A DNA stretch of 5,326 nt, taken from NCBI GenBank assembly GCA_007127655.1, contig SKYX01000424.1, positions 1 through 5,326 on the forward strand. Direction: 5' to 3'. Every line of letters begins with the position of its first letter. The stretch's first letter is position 1. The notes below the pieces were generated by a model that was not told where the DNA came from, did not search any database, and saw only the letters and a program-made list of their open reading frames with translations. Of the stretch, positions 1 through 5,326 are shown piece by piece. The translations under genes were made by a program, and so were the position numbers. This stretch comes from Desulfonatronum sp. (lineage in GTDB: Bacteria > Desulfobacterota > Desulfovibrionia > Desulfovibrionales > Desulfonatronaceae).

Positions 1-1227
1 GAAAAGGGCGAAGTGGTCGGGACCCTGAGCACCGCGGAAAACATCACCCACGAGATGAACCTGGAGCGTCAGCTGTTGCAGTCCCAGAAGATGGAAGCCA
101 TCGGCACCCTGGCCGGTGGGATCGCCCATGACTTCAACAATATCCTGACCTCGATCATCAACTCCACGGAGCTGGCCCTGGGGGATATCGACCCGAAGTC
201 GGCCACGGCCGAGGACCTGGAGCGGGTCTTGCGGATTTCCAGCCGGGGCAGAAATTTGGTCGAACGCATCCTGACCTTCAGCCGCCCCTCCCAGGAAGGG
301 TTCCGGCCCACGGACATGCCTGCCCTGGTTCGTGAATCCGTGACCCTGCTCCAGCGCTCTCTGCCGCGCAACATCGTGATCCGTGACAGCATCTCCGGCA
401 GGTCCGACCCAGTGATGTTGGACCCGACCCAGGTCACCCAGGTGCTCATGAATCTCTGCACCAACGCCTTTCAGGCCATGCAGACCACAGGAGGAGAGCT
501 GGCAATCCGGCTGGAGGAAACCCAGGTTACCGACGCTGACGCCGAAGAGCTGAACACCCCACCCGGAGCGTACTTTCGGCTCACCGTAAGCGACACCGGC
601 CCCGGCATCGCCCCGGATACCCTGGACAAAATATTCGACCCCTTTTTCACCACCAAGGGCAAGACCGAGGGAACAGGGCTAGGGCTGGCCATGGTCCTGG
701 GCATCGTCAAAAACCATAAGGGCGCGGTCCACGTCAGCAGCACCCAGGGCCAGGGGGCCGCGTTCAGCATTCTGCTGCCCATGATCACGACGGATCGATC
801 CGCGTTGACCGCGCATCCCGCGCCCATTCAAAAAGGCAGCGGGGCCATCCTGTTCGTGGAGGACGACGAAGAACAGTTGGCCACAACACCGCGGACCCTG
901 GAACAGCTCGGCTATACGGTCCTCTCCGCGGCAGCCGGCAATGAGGCTCTGCAAATCCTTGAACAATGCCCGGACATCGACTTGGTGCTGACCGACTACG
1001 ACATGCCCGGCCTGACCGGCATCGATCTGGCCCACCGAATTGGGCTGATGCGTCCCGATCTGCCCATAATCCTGGTCTCCGGTCGCAGCTACGTCCTGGA
1101 AATGGGCGAGACTGCGGAGAACATCCAACTCGTTCTCCCCAAGCCCTTCAACAAGGCCGATCTGGCAGCGGCTCTATCCAAGGTTATGCCCAAAGATATG
1201 GCCACGGACCACGCATCCGGCAAATAA
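1..1227 (+). CDS. Hybrid sensor histidine kinase with C-terminal receiver domain (5' truncated by window edge)
   Basis: The reading frame is open from base 1 to the TAA at 1225-1227, so 408 residues are visible and the start lies upstream; the GTG at 13 is probably internal. The first ~25 residues (GTLSTAENITHEMNLERQL) look like the end of a PAS/PAC domain running into the dimerisation helix. The H-box GGIAHDFNN carries the phosphoacceptor His43 (codon 127-129). The ATPase domain has an N-box Asn at 155, the DTGPG G1 box from Asp198, FDPFFTTK, and the GTGLGL G2 box near 224-229, so it looks catalytically intact. A receiver domain follows at about 281-395, with Asp288/Asp289, phosphoacceptor Asp332 in TDYDMPG, Ser360 and Lys381 (LPKPF), all as expected. 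No transmembrane segment or Hpt domain is visible. The sigma-54 regulator starts 82 bases downstream and is a plausible partner. The signal sensed cannot be told from this fragment. Confidence 0.95.
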   Translation, partial: EKGEVVGTLSTAENITHEMNLERQLLQSQKMEAIGTLAGGIAHDFNNILTSIINSTELALGDIDPKSATAEDLERVLRISSRGRNLVERILTFSRPSQEGFRPTDMPALVRESVTLLQRSLPRNIVIRDSISGRSDPVMLDPTQVTQVLMNLCTNAFQAMQTTGGELAIRLEETQVTDADAEELNTPPGAYFRLTVSDTGPGIAPDTLDKIFDPFFTTKGKTEGTGLGLAMVLGIVKNHKGAVHVSSTQGQGAAFSILLPMITTDRSALTAHPAPIQKGSGAILFVEDDEEQLATTPRTLEQLGYTVLSAAAGNEALQILEQCPDIDLVLTDYDMPGLTGIDLAHRIGLMRPDLPIILVSGRSYVLEMGETAENIQLVLPKPFNKADLAAALSKVMPKDMATDHASGK

Positions 1228-1241
1228 TCTGCCCCCCAATT

Positions 1242-1260
1242 TGGACAAGGGTCTGGACAA
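1242..1260 (+). repeat. Short direct repeat TGGACAA in the intergenic gap
   Basis: TGGACAA occurs at 1242-1248 and again at 1254-1260, a 12-base period, in the 82-base gap between the hybrid kinase and the sigma-54 regulator. It could be a protein-binding site or chance; nothing else in the window supports a role. Confidence 0.3.
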
Positions 1261-1295
1261 TGATATCCCCGCGTCAACCTACTTCACCCCCCTTT

Positions 1296-1300
1296 GGAGG
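1296..1300 (+). promoter_or_regulatory. Shine-Dalgarno site deciding the GTG start of the sigma-54 regulator
   Basis: GGAGG lies 9 bases upstream of the GTG at 1310-1312. It selects this start over the in-frame TTG at 1241. Starting at the GTG puts the conserved receiver strand (PRILIVDDD) at the very N-terminus, as is usual for this family. Confidence 0.8.
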
Positions 1301-1309
1301 CCTTCTCCC

Positions 1310-2710
1310 GTGCCGAGAATCCTGATCGTGGACGACGACCCTGAAATCCGCGCCACCATGGCCAGTCTGCTGCGCCGACAGCAAATCCCCTCGAGCCAGG
1401 CCGAAAGCCTGGACGCCGCACGCCGTGCGCTGCGATCCGAGTCCTTCGATCTGCTGCTCCTGGACGTGAACCTTCCCGACGGCAGCGGCTTGTCCCTACT
1501 CCCGGAACTGAAGGCCCAACTCAATCCTCCGGAGGTGATCATCCTCACCGGCAAGGGGGACCCCGAAGGAGCGGAGTTGGCCATCGAGGGCGGCGTCTGG
1601 GACTATCTGGTTAAGCCGGCGTCCATCAAGGATATCAACCTGAGCATCAACCGGGCACTGAAGTACAAGGAACAACGCGACCGCGCCGCACCGTGCACCC
1701 TGGACATCAGCGGGATGATCGGTTCCAGCCAGGCCATGCGGGAATCCTTCGAGATCATCGCCCAGGCCGCGGTTTCCGATGCCAATGTGCTGATCACCGG
1801 GGAAACCGGAGTGGGCAAAGAACTGGCGGCCCGGACCATCCACGCCAACAGCCGCCGGGCTTCCTGTCCCTTCGTGGTCGTGGACTGCGCGGCCATGACC
1901 GACACGCTGCTGGAAAGCACGCTGTTCGGGCACCGCAAGGGCGCGTTCACCGGTGCCCTTGCAGATCGGGAAGGTCTCGTTCGCCAGGCCCACACCGGGG
2001 TTCTGTTTCTGGACGAGTTGGGGGAACTGCCCCTGGCCATGCAGAAGTCCCTGCTCCGGGTGCTTCAGGAGCGCCGGTTCCGCCCTTTGGGGGAGAACCG
2101 GGAGCAGGAGAGCGACTTCCGATTGATCGCCGCTACCAATCAAAATCTGGACGAACTGATCGAGTCCGGCAGGTTTCGCCAGGATCTCTACTTTCGGGTC
2201 AAGACCATCAAACTGCAACTGCCCTCCCTGCGCCAGCGTCCCGAAGACATCAAGCCCCTGGCCACCCACTTCATCCAGCGGCTGTGCGTTGCTTCCGGCA
2301 TCAAGACCAAGGTCTTTGGCTCGGATTTTTTTGCCGCCCTGGCCGACTACGACTGGCCGGGCAATGTCCGGGAACTCGGCAATGTCATGGAGCGGGCCTT
2401 CGTGGCCTCGGGCGCGGAAAAATTCCTCTACGCCATGCATCTGCCCAAGGATCTGCGGATCAAGGTGACCCGGGCGCGGCTGGCGGCCGGCAAGCCCGAG
2501 GTCCGTAACGGCGAGCCGGATTTCCTGGAAAGCGCACCCCTTGAAGGCGACTTGCCGTCCCTGAAGGCGTTCAAGGCCGCCAGCGAACACCGCTACCTGG
2601 AAACCCTGATCCGCAAAACCGGCGGCGACATCCCCCGGATGCTCGAAATTTCGGAGTTGTCGCGCTCCCATTTCTACGCGTTGTTGAAAAAGTACGAACT
2701 GGAGGTTTGA
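1310..2710 (+). CDS. Sigma-54-dependent response regulator, NtrC family (REC-AAA+-Fis HTH)
   Basis: This 466-residue protein is of normal length for an NtrC/AtoC-type activator that remodels sigma-54 RNA polymerase using ATP. The receiver (about 1-120) has the acidic cluster Asp8-10, phosphoacceptor Asp52 (codon 1463-1465, LLLLDVNLP), Thr80 and Lys102. The AAA+ domain (about 133-360) has Walker A GETGVGKE at 164-171, an intact sigma-54-contacting GAFTGA loop at 211-216, Walker B FLDE ending at Asp235-Glu236, ATN at 275-277, FRQDLYFRV with candidate arginine fingers Arg290/Arg296, and the sensor II motif WPGNVREL at 349-356. The last ~42 residues form a Fis-type helix-turn-helix (GGDIPRMLEISELSRSHFYALL), so it should bind DNA. 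The GTG start is chosen for its GGAGG site; a TTG at 1241 would add 23 atypical residues. It sits between two kinases. The target genes are unknown. Family assignment is very secure. Confidence 0.97.
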   Translation: MPRILIVDDDPEIRATMASLLRRQQIPSSQAESLDAARRALRSESFDLLLLDVNLPDGSGLSLLPELKAQLNPPEVIILTGKGDPEGAELAIEGGVWDYLVKPASIKDINLSINRALKYKEQRDRAAPCTLDISGMIGSSQAMRESFEIIAQAAVSDANVLITGETGVGKELAARTIHANSRRASCPFVVVDCAAMTDTLLESTLFGHRKGAFTGALADREGLVRQAHTGVLFLDELGELPLAMQKSLLRVLQERRFRPLGENREQESDFRLIAATNQNLDELIESGRFRQDLYFRVKTIKLQLPSLRQRPEDIKPLATHFIQRLCVASGIKTKVFGSDFFAALADYDWPGNVRELGNVMERAFVASGAEKFLYAMHLPKDLRIKVTRARLAAGKPEVRNGEPDFLESAPLEGDLPSLKAFKAASEHRYLETLIRKTGGDIPRMLEISELSRSHFYALLKKYELEV

Positions 2711-2767
2711 CTCGGCCACTAAACCCCTTGAGTTCCCAGAATCAAAGGCGTAATCAACGGATGATTC

Positions 2768-4684
2768 GTGGACATCTCCCAAGCCAACAATAACCAGCCT
2801 CGTCACCTCATGCGCAAACGCTTCCTGATCGGCCTCGCCCTCTTCTTCATCATCACCGCTCTGGCCGTTGCCGGATCGGCCCTGCGGGCGGATACCGAGT
2901 TGGAAAAGCTCGTCTCCAGCCAATTCAACGAACAACAACTCGGTCTGACCCGACAGATCGCCAAGGACATTCAGACAAATTTTCAGCTCCTGGAACAGGG
3001 CCTGCGGCTTCTCGCGGAGCGTCGCCCGGCCCTGGATCAAGCCGGATTGGATCACTACCTCTCCTTTTTTGAGGAATGGGGAGTGTTGGGAATCGGGCTG
3101 GCACCCCCGAATAATGGCGCATTTGAGGCCGGAACCATACTTTTTTCACCCCGAGGAGAGGCTCCAGTCTGGGAACTGGCGGACAGCATCAGCCAGGACA
3201 CGGCCCGGCTCTCAGGCGATCGGAATCCGAACCAGGCCGTGCTCGGCGCTCCCCTCGCCCTCGCCTCTGGTCCATTTGCCGGACGCTTCGTGGCCCCCCT
3301 GCTCCTTCCTCCGAGGCCCGAACGCCCGGAGGTCTTGTTTTTTCTTTTGGATCTCCAGGCCGTAGCCGAGCGATACGCCGCGGGCGTCCGCTCCGGAAAG
3401 ACCGGATACGCCTGGGTCATCGACCACCAGGGCGACTTCCTGTTCCATGTGGAAAGCGACTTTCGCGGCCAAAGCTCCTATACGATCCGCCAAGCCCGAA
3501 ACCCGGACATTTCCTACGAACGAATCAACCAGTTGGTACGAACCCGCCTGCTGCGCGGTGAAGAAGGCACGGACTGGTATATTTCCGGCTGGCACTGGGA
3601 TGTGAGCGGGGAAATGCGCAAGCTCCTGGCCTTCAGCCCCGTGTCCCTGCCCCCTGGGCCCGACGGGGAGCGCCGCGTCTGGTCCGTGGGACTGGCCGCG
3701 CCGGACAGCGAAGTCTATGGGTTGATGCATCCGGTGGTGGTTCGGCAGTGGTTGATGGTCGGACTGTTTTTACTGGCCGTGTTCTTTGCCGCTGCCGCGT
3801 TCCTGTTCATCGCCCTGCGCTGGTCTGAGACCTTGAAACGGGAAGTGGATGCCAAAACCGAGCACCTCCGGCGCTCGGAAACGGAATTGCGCAGGGAACG
3901 GGACAAGGTCCGCCAAAGCATGGACCAGTTGCTGCAAACCCAGGAAAAACTGATGCTCTCGGAGCGCTTCGCCGCCATTGGCGAAGCCGCGGCCCACCTC
4001 TCTCATGAAATCAAAAACCCCTTGCTGCTCATGGGCGGATTCGCCCAGCAGGTCCGACGTACCCTGTCCGAAGACGATCCGCGCGGCGAGAAGCTGGGGA
4101 TCATCGCCGGGGAGGCCAGGCGGCTGGAGCATCTGCTCGTGGAGGTGCGCGACTTCACCCGGCCGCCCCGTCCTTCCTTGGTTGATACCGTGCTCAACGA
4201 GCTTGTTCGGCAGGTGGCCGGTCTGTTCCAGGGCCAGGCCGAATCCCAGGGCGTGGTCTCCCGGCTGGCCTTGGCTCCGGAGCTGCCCGCATGCCTGCTG
4301 GACCCCAATCAGATCAAACAGGTGCTGATCAACCTGACCAAGAACGCCCTGGAAGCCATGCCCGACGGCGGCGAACTGTTCATTGGCACGGCCCGTGACG
4401 GCGATTTCGTCCAGATCGAAATCAAAGACACCGGTCGGGGCATCCCGGAAGAGGTCATGAAAAAGCTCTTCCACCCCTTCTTCAGCACCAAGGCCAAAGG
4501 CACCGGCCTGGGGCTGGCCGTGAGCTACAAACTGGTCCAGGACCATGGCGGCGAGATAACGGTCTGGTCCGCCCCGGATCAAGGGGCGCGATTCACCGTC
4601 CGCCTGCCCCTGAAAGGATCAGCCCAGACGCCGCCGGCTCCCACGCCCTCCGCCTCAACCTCGACTCAGGAGAGTTCCTCATGA
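2768..4684 (+). CDS. Membrane sensor histidine kinase with periplasmic Cache-like domain
   Basis: This 638-residue protein (numbered from the GTG at 2768) is probably an inner-membrane kinase for the adjacent sigma-54 regulator. A first transmembrane helix (about 19-39) follows a basic RKR stretch. A periplasmic domain of about 285 residues comes next, with a Cache-like signature near 211-228 (KTGYAWVIDHQGDFLFH) and a later LAFSPV strand at 287-292. A second transmembrane helix spans about 328-350. The linker (about 352-400) is rich in charged heptads and looks like a coiled coil; I see no HAMP or cytoplasmic PAS domain. The kinase core has phosphoacceptor His413 in LSHEIKNP (codon 4004-4006), N-box Asn526, DTGRG from Asp554, FHPFFSTK, and GTGLGL at 578-583, all intact. 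It is of the NtrB/AtoS-like type that commonly pairs with NtrC regulators. A Pro/Ser/Thr-rich tail (about 617-638) ends the protein. The start is uncertain: the GTG has a weak GGA 6 bases upstream, while the in-frame ATG at 2810 has no visible ribosome site but begins directly with MRKRFLIG. The ligand is unknown. Confidence 0.95.
   Translation: MDISQANNNQPRHLMRKRFLIGLALFFIITALAVAGSALRADTELEKLVSSQFNEQQLGLTRQIAKDIQTNFQLLEQGLRLLAERRPALDQAGLDHYLSFFEEWGVLGIGLAPPNNGAFEAGTILFSPRGEAPVWELADSISQDTARLSGDRNPNQAVLGAPLALASGPFAGRFVAPLLLPPRPERPEVLFFLLDLQAVAERYAAGVRSGKTGYAWVIDHQGDFLFHVESDFRGQSSYTIRQARNPDISYERINQLVRTRLLRGEEGTDWYISGWHWDVSGEMRKLLAFSPVSLPPGPDGERRVWSVGLAAPDSEVYGLMHPVVVRQWLMVGLFLLAVFFAAAAFLFIALRWSETLKREVDAKTEHLRRSETELRRERDKVRQSMDQLLQTQEKLMLSERFAAIGEAAAHLSHEIKNPLLLMGGFAQQVRRTLSEDDPRGEKLGIIAGEARRLEHLLVEVRDFTRPPRPSLVDTVLNELVRQVAGLFQGQAESQGVVSRLALAPELPACLLDPNQIKQVLINLTKNALEAMPDGGELFIGTARDGDFVQIEIKDTGRGIPEEVMKKLFHPFFSTKAKGTGLGLAVSYKLVQDHGGEITVWSAPDQGARFTVRLPLKGSAQTPPAPTPSASTSTQESSS
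4668..4673 (+). promoter_or_regulatory. Shine-Dalgarno site for argJ inside the kinase 3' end
   Basis: AGGAGA lies 7 bases upstream of the ATG at 4681 and sits within the last codons of the sensor kinase. Together with the ATGA stop/start overlap this supports translational coupling of the two genes. Confidence 0.75.
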
Positions 4685-5326
4685 TTCCCGTTCCTCAAGG
4701 GTTTGATTTCGCCGTGGTCGCCGCCGGCTTCAAATACGCCCAGCGCAACGATCTGGCCGTGATCCGCAGCGACGCGCCCTGCGTTTGGGCCGCTACGCTG
4801 ACCCGCAACCTCTTCCAGGCCGCCCCGGTGCTGGTGGTCAAGGAGATGCTGGCTTCCGGCTCTCCGGGCCGTCCGGTTCGGGCCGTGGCGGTCAACGCCG
4901 GGCAGGCCAACGCCTGCACCGGGGAACAGGGACTGGTGGATTGTCAGGACGCCTTGGCCATGACCGCCGAGGTCCTCGGCCTGTCACCGGAGGAAATCCT
5001 CCCCGCCTCCACCGGGGTGATCGGCGACCGGATCAAGCTGGATCGTTGGAAGCAAGCCCTGCCCGCGCTCCGGGACAGCCTGGGCCGAGCCACGGCCCTG
5101 GACGCGGCCCAGGCGATCATGACCACGGACAAATTCCCCAAAATGGCCTGGCGCTCCCTATCCTTGGGGACCGGAGAGGTCCGAGTCCTGGGCATGGCCA
5201 AGGGTGCGGGCATGATCTGCCCGAACATGGCCACCATGCTCGGCTTCATCATCTGCGACGCGGGAGTGGATCAAGACTGGTGGCGGGAAGCCGTGTCCAC
5301 GGCCGTGGAGCACAGCTTCAACCGGA
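4681..5326 (+). CDS. argJ: ArgJ, glutamate N-acetyltransferase / ornithine acetyltransferase (3' truncated by window edge)
   Basis: The frame is open from ATG 4681 to the window end, giving 215 complete codons of a family that is usually about 390-410 residues. ArgJ is a cytoplasmic Ntn-type enzyme that moves the acetyl group from N-acetylornithine to glutamate, recycling acetyl in arginine synthesis; some members also use acetyl-CoA. Visible hallmarks are GFDFAVVAAGFK near the N-terminus, an NAGQANACTG segment at about 71-80, STGVIG at 110-115 (Thr111-Gly112 match the known oxyanion-hole pair), MTTDKFPK at about 147-154, and the self-cleavage motif KGAGMICPNMATML at 174-187. By family knowledge the chain is cut between Ala184 and Thr185 (codon 5233-5235), Thr185 becoming the nucleophile of the beta chain, most of which lies beyond the window. 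The start overlaps the kinase stop by four bases. Whether it is mono- or bifunctional cannot be told from the sequence. Confidence 0.97.
   Translation, partial: MIPVPQGFDFAVVAAGFKYAQRNDLAVIRSDAPCVWAATLTRNLFQAAPVLVVKEMLASGSPGRPVRAVAVNAGQANACTGEQGLVDCQDALAMTAEVLGLSPEEILPASTGVIGDRIKLDRWKQALPALRDSLGRATALDAAQAIMTTDKFPKMAWRSLSLGTGEVRVLGMAKGAGMICPNMATMLGFIICDAGVDQDWWREAVSTAVEHSFNR

Noticed and set aside
2326..2332. A run of seven T bases in the sigma-54 regulator as a possible slippage or frameshift site.
   Set aside because: The gene reads through intact in frame (Asp339-Phe340-Phe341) to a normal HTH, and no alternative downstream product makes sense.
2721..2750. An imperfect inverted repeat (CCTTGA / TCAAAGG) as a terminator between the regulator and the membrane kinase.
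   Set aside because: The stem is short with a bulge and there is no following T run, so it is unlikely to terminate transcription.
2728..2756. TTGAGT and TAATCA spaced 17 bases apart as a sigma-70 promoter for the membrane kinase.
   Set aside because: The -10 box matches the consensus at only two of six positions, so this is no better than chance.
1496..3055. A 519-codon open frame on the - strand opposite the sigma-54 regulator and the start of the membrane kinase.
   Set aside because: It runs antisense to well-defined conserved domains, its translation has no recognisable family motifs, and long antisense frames are common in GC-rich coding DNA.
3590..3608. TGGCAC within the membrane kinase gene as a sigma-54 -24 element (also near 3100 and 4384).
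   Set aside because: None of these has a TTGC-like -12 element at the right distance, and all lie within coding sequence.
3770..4582. A 270-codon - strand open frame opposite the kinase core.
   Set aside because: It is a shadow of the HisKA/HATPase coding sequence and has no recognisable motif.

Overview
The window looks like chromosomal DNA from a GC-rich Gram-negative bacterium. Overall style suggests a deltaproteobacterial (Desulfovibrionales-like) sulfate reducer: dense signalling genes, an NtrC-type sigma-54 activator paired with histidine kinases, a Cache-type periplasmic sensor kinase, and a biosynthetic gene tucked behind them. This taxonomic guess rests on gene style only and is not firm. 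All four genes lie on the + strand with short gaps or an overlap, so they could form one transcription unit. No gap exceeds 82 bases. I see no RNA gene, CRISPR array, insertion sequence or clear terminator.

Layout: (1) bases 1-1227, the 3' part of a hybrid histidine kinase: tail of a probable PAS domain, HisKA, HATPase and a C-terminal receiver domain. Its start lies upstream of the window. (2) 1310-2710, a complete NtrC-family response regulator (receiver, sigma-54-activating AAA+ domain, Fis-type HTH). Its GTG start is supported by a GGAGG Shine-Dalgarno site. (3) 2768-4684, a complete membrane sensor kinase with two transmembrane helices around a Cache-like periplasmic domain, a coiled-coil linker and a HisKA/HATPase core. 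(4) 4681 to the window end, the 5' part of argJ (ornithine acetyltransferase, arginine biosynthesis). It overlaps the kinase stop codon by ATGA and is open at the window edge.

Working model (inference): one or both kinases phosphorylate the receiver of the sigma-54 activator, which then turns on sigma-54 promoters that are not visible here. The membrane kinase reads an extracytoplasmic signal, while the hybrid kinase may read a cytoplasmic one through its PAS domain, or may act as a phosphate source or sink through its own receiver. ArgJ is metabolically unrelated on its face, but its translation is probably coupled to that of the sensor kinase. Each gene belongs to a known family. The most unusual points are the two-kinase arrangement around one regulator and the tight coupling of argJ to a kinase. 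I do not see convincing evidence for a wholly new system.
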